The notes beneath the pieces were generated by a model. That model made no database searches and was not told where the DNA came from. It was given only the letters and a program-made list of their open reading frames with translations. 64,000 nucleotides of DNA. It comes from Sanguinoderma infundibulare. Its lineage: Eukaryota; Basidiomycota; Agaricomycetes; Polyporales; Polyporaceae. The stretch is taken from NCBI GenBank assembly GCA_032821775.1, contig JAVLRN010000003.1:310001-374000 (forward strand). Reading direction: 5' to 3'. The position numbers and the translations under genes were made by a program. Numbering within the stretch: position 1 is the first letter of the stretch; each line of letters starts with the position of its first letter. This document shows, one piece after another, positions 54,256 through 64,000 of this stretch.

Positions 54256-54263
54256 ATTTTATA
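54256..54263 (-). promoter_or_regulatory. TATA box of the GH79 gene
   Basis: TATAAAAT on the minus strand, about 54 bp upstream of the ATG at 54202. Confidence 0.55.
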
Positions 54264-55765
54264 CGAATCTCAGAGAAGCCAAGCCCGAAACCGCGCCCGT
54301 CATGCTATGGCTCGTGTCCATCGAAACGCAAGCGAGGAACGTCACCCTTCAGCCGACCGTAGCATGACCATCGGCAGCACTAGTCCCTGGCGCGATGGGC
54401 ACACCTCCGCATGGAAGGGAGGATGATCCGATCATGGTTGTGGCTCTCATGGTCAAGGTGTGCATGTGAGGTCTGGCCCTTGCCAAACTTAGTGTGCCAT
54501 GCCGTTCTCCTTAGAAGACGGAGGGAAGAAGGACGGAGACGTACGAACGGCACATACGGCATACACGACACCGGCCTAGTCAAACGGCGGCCTGCGATGG
54601 TCGATTGATCAAGCGCATTTTGACGTTAACGCTTTTGTTATACAGTAGATGTTGCGAGGCATCGACAGAGTGCGACAATTCTGATTGGGGGTAGGGATGA
54701 GTCAGGTTCGAGGGCAGTTCGTCCAGGGAAGCGACTCGGACGCAAAGATGTGACATCACCGTGAGAGCAGTCTACTCCAATACAGCTATCGTAGATCGTA
54801 GAATGAGGTTTGTGGGATAGGAAAATTCGATCTGTCAGGCAACGTTCCTCCTGTAGGGAAGACTTGTGCATATTAGTCTTTCCAGTCCGATGCCCCAGTC
54901 ATCTCGCCGAGCATGAGCATATATTCTCGGATATCGAAGGAGTAAGAAGGACCGTTCGCAATGTGGGGATCGGGGTTGGTCTATTTTCAGACCGGGCTCG
55001 GAGATTGGTCGCCCACAGTGTGCCCTCACCAAACTCTGATTTATGGACATGTGCGCATGCCTCGTGTGCGCACGTATGCTGGCGTGGGGGCCGGGCGATG
55101 TAGACCCATGCAGGCGGCATGTTCAGGAGTGGTGCGACGAGCAGGGGCGGATGCTCGTGAACCCGCAAGAAGCAAATTTAATTTGACCAACTCACGATAA
55201 TGCGGCCTTATAGTGGCGTAGGAAGGCAATAAGGTAACTCCATCCTTGCATCAGCACCGGGACAGACCTGCACCTAACCCCCATATGTTGACATGAGCAC
55301 GAGTACTGGGGCCCAAATGGAGTAGGGGTTTAACTCACGCTTGCATAACACACCGTGCAGCACCGCGTTCTGACGCATGACGGACACATACGACAATCAA
55401 GTGCACCGTCCCAGGAGGTTGGAGACTTACCTGTGACACGCTATCCTGGTCCCACAGATAGACTACTGCTGACTGTAAGACGAGTTCGCCAGGATCCCTT
55501 CAACGGGTACAAATCGAATCCTTCCGTTCCTTGATCGAGTCCGAGGGTCTTCGATGGAGGCATTAACATGGACTTCCCAGTTACGGCAGCTGTAGGAGCA
55601 ACTCTGCGGTCGGATGCAGCGGCGAGAGGAGAGGTAAACATGAAGGCAGGAGGCAAGAGACCGTCGGATTAACCTCGGCCTTGGACTCTATGCACGTGCT
55701 TGTCACCCATGCATGTGCGCCTACACCGTTGCTGTTTGGCCTCGACTCTCGCCCCAAGTTGAATT
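54264..55765. other. Intergenic, 1.5 kb without a supported gene
   Basis: Short frames only. A minus-strand frame at 55441–55656 (MPPAFMFTSPLAAASDRRVA) has mild protein character but no identified relative or exon chain. Confidence 0.45.
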
Positions 55766-56058
55766 ATGGCACCAAAATCCAAGGCAAGGTGAGTATTCTA
55801 TGTCTCGAGGCTAGAAACTTGTGGACCATTTGCATGATGTGTAGGACAATCATCGTCCGGATGATCTCCACCGCCCAGACGGGCTTCTTCTACACGACCC
55901 AAAGGCTCCGGTTGGGTCCCAGGCTGGCGGCAGTGAAGTACGATCCTCGAGGTGCGTGAGCCGGTTCTCTGTCTCGAACCAATCGCTCACCGTCCTTTTC
56001 ATCGACAGTAAAAAGCAGGGTCTTGTTCGTAGAGAGCAAAAAGACTGCCAAGAAATAG
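55766..56058 (+). CDS. MRPL39: Mitochondrial ribosomal protein bL33m
   Basis: Three tiny exons (55766–55788, 55845–55951, 56009–56058) give 59 aa: MAPKSKARTIIVRMISTAQ, TGFFYTTQRLRLGPRLAAVK, YDPRVKSRVLFVESKKTAKK. This is the standard L33 fold segment with the TGFFYTT and YDP motifs. Yeast calls the mitochondrial form MRPL39 (bL33m). It belongs to the large subunit of the mitochondrial ribosome. Length and both intron phases (2 and 1) agree with a complete gene. It lacks the zinc-binding cysteines of some bacterial L33, normal for the mitochondrial branch. Confidence 0.92.
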
Positions 56059-57226
56059 GCAGCGTTGCCAGCAAATCCTCATCCGCGGCGGTCTTCCTTT
56101 GCCCACTGTCCGCCGGGACGGTTCAGCATGTCAAGTACCGGTGTTCCATGATGCATCAATACTTAGAGACGTTTTGTGTGGGATCTAGGACGTCCAGGTG
56201 CGAGTTACGTTGGCAGCATAATAATTCATCCCCTTCCCCCATCCAATTTGTGAATGTGCTCCCGGGCTCTTTCGGAGTTGTCCCACTGAGTGCCCTCTTA
56301 ACCTCGCAACGTCCCTGCCCACATGCTCTCGTGCTTGAACTTCGCTCTCCTGCAACTTGATACAGCTAGGCAGGATTGCGTTTAAATGTTTATCTCCTGA
56401 GAATGCTTCTGGAAACCGCATAACGCCAGCTTATCAGCACTAGAACGTCCATGCTTCGACATCGCAGATCTCTCTAGGTAGCCCGTATCGTGCACAGCTC
56501 GAGTACTGCTAATGCACGACTCTTCCCAGCGTGTTGTACTCGCTAGGGACGCATTCCATCGCCCACATCACGTCCATGTCTTGCAGAACGCAGGATGCTG
56601 GTAGTTCCCTATGTTCCTCCAAAAGGCCGAGAATCATACCATCCTTGAGCGTCGTCAAAACACGCATTGTACCCTCTCGCCTGTCGCCTCGCCGCACTTA
56701 CCCGTCGACGTCAACGAATACCCTCGGTCTCGATCATAGCGCAGCGGCCCAACTATCCAGAGCACGTTTCCGTCCATTCCAATCCTTTTCCAAACGGTGG
56801 AAAGTCCCTTCACCGACGCATACACCTGATGAAGAACAAACCCTGAAGGAGAGCCTGGGGGTATATGGAAGGGAGAAAGCGATTAGAGGGATCCATTAAA
56901 TAGTCTGCCAACGTCCAATCGCGATGCTGCGCGGGATATGATATGCAACTTGGGGGATGGGTAACACAAATGTACAGCGACGTACAGTATAGATAACATG
57001 TATGTACACATGCTTGCAGAGTCTACGACAACAAAACACAGCTACGTATTCCGGCCCAACGACGGCCATATCATGGATCATACATCATGATGGTGGAGGG
57101 GGAAACTGGGGGATGGGGGTTTGGTACAGCCGCCGCGCCCGCGCGGGGTACAAATACGCGGAACGCCGCAACGGGGACCATCATCACGGCGCTCACCATT
57201 TGCTGCTGCTCCTGCTTCGCCTCCCG
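56059..57226. other. Intergenic, 1.2 kb
   Basis: A 62-codon minus-strand ORF (56509–56697, ending CVPSEYNTLGRVVH) with a possible exon upstream could not be joined in phase and is not called. Confidence 0.4.
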
Positions 57227-58763
57227 CTAGTCTGCCTCCACGAGCTCCAGGTAGCTCTCCGGGACGAGCGCGTGCCCGCCGCCCTCGCGTTCCACCACTG
57301 CCCACCCGACGCCCCCACCTCGGCCGACGACCCGGACGACCTGCTCCTCCTCCAGCGCCATCTCCGCCGTGCCCTCCGGCTCGAACGCGTACAACGCACG
57401 ATACAGCCCCGGGATCAGCTCGTCCTCCCCCTGCGCGTCGTCATAATCGTACTGATCGTCGTCGTACGAGTCCTCGTTGCCCTCCGTCGGCGACGACGCG
57501 TTAAAGTTCTTGTCCAGGTCCGACTGCGACGGCCTGCTGCTACTGCCACCACCGCTGCCGCCCTCTGCGGAGGCCCACGAGAAGCGGCTGCTGAGCGTGT
57601 TCCACTGGTACTTGCCCCAGTCTCCCGCAGCACCGCTCTCCTCCTCGTCCTCCTCGTCGACGCGTGAGGACCCGACGGAGGACGAAGACGCGGTCGAGTA
57701 CGTCGACCACCGCTTTCTCGGCCGGTTCGTGCGGGGTGCGTCTGGCCCCCTGCCCGCGTGCCGTTCGTCCGAGGGCGGGAAGGCGAAATCGCGGATCTTG
57801 AACAAGAGCGTGCGGGCTCTCGGCTGCGAGGAGGGCGTGGGGGTGACGGTCACCGCGGAGGACGTGGACGGTTCGGTCTCGTGCGTCGTCATCTGGAGGA
57901 CGGAGGACGCCTTGGACTGGCGTCGGGAGCGGGCCATGGAGGAATGCCGCGAGAGGGCTGCCGACGCTCGCCTCGAGACGGCCGGGCTGGGGGGTGCGGG
58001 GCGGGAGGAGGTGAGCGAGTCGCGATTCGAGGGGGCGTTTATGAGCGCCGCCGCGGCTGCGTTGAGCGAGACGGGTGTTTCATAGTTGGGCGGGGGATCG
58101 GGCACAGTGATCTGCGCCGTCGGCGTCTTGACTTGGAAGACGGATCCTGGGGTGGGGGTCGTGGGCGACGTCGCGTTGGTGTGTACGGTGAGCGTCGGTG
58201 CTGGGGTCGTCGGGGCCGTGGGGGTGACAGCACCGTCGGCGTGGGGCATCTTCTCTTTGTTGTCTGAAAGGTCGCGTGCGCCGTTGAGGCTTCTCGAGGA
58301 CGATGGACGCGATGCGAACTCGTGTGCGCCGAGGCGCGGCGGGGGGTAAAATGGCGAACCAGGAGAGGGAAAGGGCGAGGTAGACGCTCTCTCAACCGGA
58401 AGCGTCAGGCGCAGTTCTGGAAGATGCATAAAATAAGCTCGACGGACGGCCCACTGGGTTGGTGCACATACCGGCGGAGTCCTGGGCGACGACGGAGGCC
58501 ATGGCTTGCATGGGCTTTTCACTGCGAGCAGCGTTCCGGACGGTGGTCGGAGGCAGGGTATTCGTTGCGGGTGGGAGCTGCTCGTCGAGGTTGGCGATGA
58601 GGAGAGATTTCAGGGAATACCAGGCGTCCTCGAAAAGAGGATAAATCCAATTCAGACTCCGAAGGGGCGTTCGCTATGGCAATGTCAACTCAGAATTGGA
58701 ATTTGGTGCGACAAGTAGGGGGATAAGTACCTTGACCCTCAAAACTGCCCAGGTGTTGCCCAT
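57227..58763 (-). CDS. SH3-domain protein with disordered Ser/Pro-rich middle
   Basis: Exons 58763–58731 (MGNTWAVLRVK), 58628–58472 and 58416–57227 give 459 aa in phase; introns are 102 and 55 nt. The N-terminal 60 residues look helical (AWYSLKSLLIANLDEQLP). Residues 80–330 are disordered, Ser/Thr/Pro-rich (TPTAPTTPAPT, SRRASAALSRHSS). An acidic stretch (EDSYDDDQYDYDDAQGEDE) leads into a C-terminal SH3 domain at about 405–457: GLYRALYAFEPEGTAEMAL, VGWAVVEREGGG, LVPESYLELV. SH3 domains bind proline-rich partners in actin, polarity or signalling complexes. Partner and exact role cannot be told. The first exon is short and its start is inferred from splice phase. Confidence 0.78.
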
Positions 58764-60593
58764 CGCCGACGCCGCTCGTCTTGCTCCCGACCGTCTCCTG
58801 GGGTCCTTTGTATGCGCTGGTGCTCGCTTGGCTCTGAGGAGGTCGTCAGCCACTTTGCGTTTTCAAGCCATGGAAATCCGCAGGCGAGGCATGGGCACGG
58901 CATTACCATGAGGATGCGTGGAGGAGGCAACGAGCATGGCGAGTGTTGCGGCGCGGGCGAGCATCGAGCGACTGTCGCATCGTTCGTCTCTTGTAACTCT
59001 TGTTCTGTACCGTCACTGCACTGTATCATCTCCTGTACAGCGGCGTGTGGCCGTTGTCACCCATCCCGCTGGCCAAATGAAGATACGCACCGGAACATCG
59101 TTCGAACTTCCTTCCCGTTGCTAGCCTGCATGGCGCTGCGAGCAATTCGCAGACGCACGCGTTGGAGAAGGTGGCAGAGGAGCGAAGCGTCGTGTGTTTT
59201 ATGAACGGTGAGTTCCCCGCTTCGTAATATGTACCTTTGGAGGGTCGCTACCAGACTTCTATCACATTCCTGCGCGACGGATCAAAACCCTCAAACTATG
59301 GCCCGCCTCCCTGCGTTAGCCGTCGGTGCCCGTATGCTCTGCTTAAGGCGAAACCATGGGCAACTATGGGCATTCACCATCTTTAAGAGATGATGCATGT
59401 TCTTGGCTGTCTCAGGTTCCGTGCCCTTGGTCAGACCCATGAAGCTGTACATGAACCTCCTGCCGCCAAAACTGAGCATGTCCGTGGCCACAGTGCTGCG
59501 CCGCGTCGGCTGCGGGGCCCCTAAGCAGCTGCAGGGCACAAACAGCTCAGCGACCCTTGCAAATTTTCTGCGCGACCACAATCCTCTTGGCGTGTTCTCT
59601 TCGCGAGGCCGCGAAACTTTTCAGATGATTCATTCATTTCAGCGGTTCATGTGTCAGTACCACAGGTCTCCTTGGCGATACATGGTCTCGTCACACTTCA
59701 ATGATCTGTCCATTATGTGCGGATAAACATCGTTCCTTCGCAGCCTCTCGCAAAACCAAATCTCCTTGTGAAAGAACTCGAGGTCGAACACGCACCCGTA
59801 CGCAACGTCGTTCATGCCCAGACGGCCGGTTGGGTCACCAGATATCCCCGCGGCCCTCGCGGAACACGATGACTATGGCTGCCGGAGTGCGAGCAAACGA
59901 TCTTTTGGCAGAAGTCTCTTGGCGGTGCTTCTTTGGACGAGCATACTTTTGCTGATGAAGGGCCGTAGCCTCGTCACCTAACTCGAAGCCCTGCAGAGTA
60001 CCGCAGCGTTCTCCACCGGGTTATACCGTCTCGGAACCGCCAGAGGGGAGTAACAGACGTCGGAGGGAGGCGCGGAAAGCCCCTCAGCACGCGGTGATTA
60101 TAATATATCCATGTCGAAGGACGATTAATGACAGCTGTATGGCAAACAATGAACACAACACAGCGTGCTGTCGGTGTAGCTTGGCGACCATCGGACAATA
60201 TGTCGAGTGGCCGGAAACATCGCGGTGGTATATTCCGCGCGCCGCGGTGAAAGAAATGTGTGACCCACTCTCGCTACGCATTGGAAACATATGACCCTCT
60301 TGAACCAATTTCAGAACTGCCTGGGGATTCTGTGGTGCTTCGCGACCTTGACGAGCATAGCTTTAAGGGATAAACCATCCGAGCTGCGTCGGTGATGTGT
60401 CGGTCCTCTTGGGAGGCAGGTACGAGGCATTGAACAGTGCTAATTGAACTTTCCAAGAGCCTGGCGAAATGAGGAAGCCTGGTCTGAACGGAACTGCACC
60501 CTTCGCGCCCTTAAGTTCGGTCATCTCCAGTTCTATTTCTACAATCTATGATCTCCGCCAGATTTCTCTCTACACCTTCCCGAACGACAATGT
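58764..60593. other. Intergenic, 1.8 kb without a supported gene
   Basis: The SH3 and phosphorylase genes both lie on the minus strand with this gap between them. Frames at 59291–59726 on both strands look weakly protein-like, but neither has a recognisable family nor consistent exons. Confidence 0.45.
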
Positions 60594-61768
60594 TCAACTG
60601 AAGTACTTGGGGAGGATGAACGCGAGCTTCTGCCTGTCCTCCGGCTTCTGCTGCTCTGAGCGCGGCATGATCGAGAACTGCATCGAGCCGACTTCCTCGG
60701 TGAGGATGTCGCCCTGTGCGGCGGCCTCGTGCAGCTCCTCGAGGACGGTGGCGGCGACATGCCGCGAGAGCTTCGCGTTCGCGTGCAGGGTCTTGAACAC
60801 CTCCGCAGCCGTCACCGCCGACTCGTTCTCGCGCCACGAGTCGTAGTCCGTGACGGTCGCGATGAGGGCGTACCTGATCGAGTGCGGACGTCAGCCACCC
60901 CATCCAGCGCAGCATCGACGAACGAGACGGTCTAACCCAAGCTCGGCCTCCCTGGCGAGCTTCGCCTCGGGGAGGACGCTCATGTTGATGATGTCTCCGC
61001 CCCACTGGCGGTACATCCTGCTCTCGGCCCGCGTCGAGAACTGCGGGCCCTCCATGCACACGATCGTCTTGCCCGTGTGTAGCTGCGGCCGCGTCCCGCG
61101 CGCCGCGTACTCGTCCTCGGCCGCGCCCTGGAGCACCTTACGCACGCGGGTCTCGAGCCAGCCGAGGAGCTTGCCGGCGAACGGGTCGCCGAATGCGGCG
61201 TGGGCGACGACGGACGTGCCCTCGAAGAAGCTCGCGGGGCGGACGCCCTTGGTGCGGTCGATGATCTGGTCGGGGAGGACGAAGTCGCCCGGGGCGAGCT
61301 CCTCGCGGAGGGAGCCGACAGCGGAGAAGGCGAGCACGGCGCGGACGCCGAGCGACTTGAGGGCGGCGATGTTCGCGCGCGAGGGCACGGCGGAGGGCGG
61401 GATGGAGTGGCCGACGCCGTGGCGGGCTAGGAAGGCGACCTTCGTGCCGGAGGGGAGGGCGCAGATGGCGATGGGGGAGCTGGGGAAGCCCCACGGCTGT
61501 GCATGATGCTCGTTGGTTAAACTTTGCGGATACAACGTGCTTCGACGCGGCATACCGTTTCGGGGTTCACATGCTTCCTGTGCGCGGTCGTGAGTGCAAT
61601 GTTCGGGTGCAAGGTCGCATAGAGAGACCCACAGAAGCGTCAGATTGTCGAGGTGGTACAGTCCACTTCCACCGATGACGCCGACAAGGACTAACCATGG
61701 TCAGATGCTTAACCATCCAAGGCCCAGAACGCAGCAGACTGCTCACCATTCTCGTCTTCAGCGCTCAT
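60594..61768 (-). CDS. MEU1: S-methyl-5'-thioadenosine phosphorylase
   Basis: Exons 61768–61747, 61690–61633, 61577–61556, 61496–60937 and 60873–60594 give 313 aa, all phases correct. It splits methylthioadenosine with phosphate into adenine and methylthioribose-1-phosphate, the first step of methionine salvage after polyamine synthesis; cytosolic. Motifs: [20 protein letters not shown] (phosphate-loop start), [50 protein letters not shown] and [17 protein letters not shown]. These are the purine nucleoside phosphorylase family 2 hallmarks. The C-terminal helix part ([17 protein letters not shown]) is complete. Length is usual. The yeast name MEU1 is used because the MTAP assignment is clear. 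Confidence 0.95.
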
Positions 61769-62414
61769 TGTGACGGTCTGGATGGAACACGAAGGCCTTG
61801 TGTGGCGAAGGCGAACGTCTGGGAAGAACCTGCAGCGAGATAGTGTCCCCGTTATATAACGGGATCGATAATGCGATAAAATCATACTCGACGAAAGCGC
61901 CGAAGGATCAATTGCGATTTGGGCGATCTGGGGCGATCGTCAATGTTTCTCGGGGTGTTGTTTCTGTACTGGCTTTCTTCGCACGTTTTATCGAGTATTA
62001 ATAGGTTGTTTTCATGTGGCCCTCTGGTCGATTCGAAGGAATTGTCACACGTGGCTCGTATGCCGCTTTTGCAAGAACCAAGGGTCAGCACGTTCGTCAT
62101 AGAAATCCCAAGCTTCAGCTTCAACGTGAATCCTCACCGAACTGCCAGTGTTTGGCCCAACAACAACAAGTGATCACGGTCCTCGCGAACATAGCTAACG
62201 GAGTGGAAGCATGCAGCTGGGCGTCCACCTGCCATATGTAGGCATCTTCCGTTCCGGGTCCGGGATGGGCCGGGACCGGCATGTCGGCTGGCGGCCTCAC
62301 ACTGCTCGCCTCACGTTTACGTCTACGTTCACAATGCACATCGATCCGTGAGCGTGATCATTGGCCTCACTGCTGGACCGCTGTTTGTAGACTTTGGACT
62401 CCCCTTTGCACCTT
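61769..62414. other. Divergent intergenic region
   Basis: Lies between the divergently transcribed phosphorylase and the last gene. No gene seen. Confidence 0.45.
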
Positions 62415-64000
62415 ATGCCTCCAATCCGGAACCCCCAGCTCGCTAGATCACCGGCTGCCACGTCGACCGCCACGGTGGTCCGGCCAAAGGACGCAGAAAA
62501 TATAGATTCATACCGTGACTCCAAGCCAATGTTCCCTGTGAGTCTGCGTAGTCACGCGATTGTACAATACTACCATATCCGAGTACGTATTAGCTGCAGG
62601 CAACAGATGAAAAAATCCAACCCAGATTGACGTTGAGCGGACCGAGCCACACGAACACAGAGCTGGATGTGAAGCTGGTGAGCATGTTGTCAGTATTATT
62701 CACTCGAAGATATGATAACTGAATGCAGGATTTCGAACGCGTCATGTCCCTCAGGATCGCCCGATTCCCGATCATTCTCTACTCAGCGCCCTTCAAGTTG
62801 GAGATGTCAAGCCCAACGTAAAGCCTGAAGTTCATGATCCAGTAAGTAACGACTAGAACTTAGGCTAACGAATATTCCTGCTGAATTTCATCTACCGGAC
62901 ACAACTCGGGAATGGATGGTTAAGGCAGACATGGTAGTCGCGCCTCGTGAACATGAAGGGCGCGCACGCCCAACAGTCGAAGTCTTGCTTCGTTCCTGGA
63001 AGGATGTTCGTAAAGCCAAAGCTGCTCGCGCACGCGTCGCCCAAGCCAACGCCTGCCAGCCGAATGCGCACGATCCCACAGCGGCAGATGTGGACGAGAA
63101 AGCCGACCGCGGTCTCGCAGATATGATCGACTATCACCCCCCACAGATCGTCCTCCATGCTGCCGTCGAGGAAATGAAAAATGTAGGGGGATCTCATCCC
63201 TATTTTGCCATGAACGGCGTATCTCATGCCCTTCTACAGCCGGACGTGAAGATCAAGGAAGAACTCCTTCTCAGCGACGAGTTCTTCCTCAACGCCCTTA
63301 CCTGGGAAGGCATCAACTACCACCACCCGATCCCGCTCCCCAAACACATCGCCGAGTTCGGCTTCACGCGCGCCTACATCTCGCACCTTTACGGCGGGAA
63401 CACGCAGGACGTCTTCCCACCTGTAAGTAAAGACAAGGTCGAGTGGCACGGGCTCGCCGACTGGGCGTTCCTCTCCCTGGAGTGGAACCCGCATGCGCCA
63501 ACGCGCCCGGGCTACTCCGGGCTGTACTTCACGATGGGCAAGGCGACGTTGTCAGACGAGTGCGAGACGCTCCGGCGGGTCAAGTGGACGTTTGTCAGGT
63601 TGGAGCGGAACCGGTGGGTCTACCTTGGCCAGTACAGGTTCACCCCTGGGCCGTCTCTTACGGCGGATCTGTGGAAGGAACAAAGCACTCAGGTCAACGC
63701 GATGACGGTCTTCCTTGTCTGCTTGGCTCATTTGCTGAGACTTCTGTTGTCTCCTCGCAGGTTCGCCGGGCGTGGGCGAGAGGTATATTCCTTAAGGATT
63801 GGGGGGCGGACATTCTCCTCCGGATCTGGTTCCGCCGCGAAAGAGGCGTCGACTTCAAGCCAGAGAGGCAAGACATTGACGATGCCAAGAAGAACATCGA
63901 ACGGATTCGCAAGATCATGACAGAAGAGGACATCATGGGCGCATATGATCGTGGAGAGGAGGTGCGTTGGGACGTGCAGAATCATTATCCATCACTACTC
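62415..64000 (+). CDS. DUF6697-type protein, partial at window end
   Basis: Start MPPIRNPQLARSPAATSTAT at 62415 with a Pro/Thr-rich first exon to 62535. An exon from about 62627 follows (IDVERTEPHEHRAG), then FRTRHVPQDRPIP. A large exon from about 62920 covers a helical Lys/Arg/Ala-rich part (LLRSWKDVRKAKAARARVAQ) and the folded domain. That domain has GFTRAYISHLYGGN, WAFLSLEWNP, GLYFTMGKA and FVRLERNRWVYLGQYRFTP, then after an intron AWARGIFLKDWGADILLRIW and GAYDRGEE. The order matches the domain at 13570–15665 (VRFSTQKYQYMGQYVLTRA, AYERGEE). The gene continues past 64000. The 5' exon borders between 62620 and 62930 are approximate. Function unknown. Confidence 0.7.

Noticed and set aside
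13000..64000. Search for CRISPR arrays, bacterial operons, IS elements or rRNA
   Set aside because: Nothing of the kind is present; the intron pattern and gene content are eukaryotic nuclear.

Overview
The window is nuclear DNA of a basidiomycete fungus, most likely a wood- or litter-decaying agaricomycete. Supporting signs are a dense pattern of short GT–AG introns (about 45–65 nt), a basidiomycete-type laccase, a secreted S10 peptidase, GH79 and crinkler/kinase-like genes, a fungal tRNA-Pro with a short intron, and a large F-box-like repertoire. Gene models were built by hand from splice sites, reading phase and comparison between copies inside the window.

Layout. 0.7–12.9 kb and 28.3–49.1 kb hold one expanded F-box/LRR-like cluster. 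I sorted it into families: A (about 400 aa F-box-like), B (about 470 aa F-box-like), C (475–485 aa, no clear F-box), D (short spacer ORFs) and G (578 aa F-box). Left block: G1(-, broken), A1 tail(-), tRNA-Pro(+), C1(+, broken), A2(-), B1(-), D1, A3(-), B2(-). Right block: C2(-), A4(+), B3 tail(+), A5(+), D3, B4(+, broken), A6(+), C3(-), A7(+), D2, a low-complexity ORF, A8(+), G2(+), A9 tail(+), tRNA-Pro relic(-). From about 4.09–11.64 kb on the left and 32.18–40.1 kb on the right the two blocks are colinear inverted copies: paired positions sum to about 43,820 almost throughout.

The spacer between the arms (12.9–28.3 kb) carries unrelated genes: a coiled-coil/DUF6697-type protein, a serine-rich protein, a DHA1-type MFS transporter with two doubtful splice junctions, an unrecognised minus-strand candidate, a serine carboxypeptidase and a laccase. 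The laccase and carboxypeptidase have secretory N-termini and fit extracellular nutrition.

Right flank (50–64 kb): a crinkler-N-terminus/kinase-like protein, a GH79 glycosidase, the tiny mitochondrial ribosomal protein bL33m, an SH3 protein, methylthioadenosine phosphorylase, and a second DUF6697-type gene that runs off the window. The stretch behaves as ordinary, conserved housekeeping and secretome DNA.

Within the cluster ten F-box-like genes look intact (A2–A8, B1, B2, G2), while A1, A9, B3, B4 and G1 are broken or only tails. Families A and B share a C-terminal module of about 75 residues encoded in the last exon. That exon also survives alone at three places. No function beyond F-box/LRR-like adaptor can be claimed from sequence alone.
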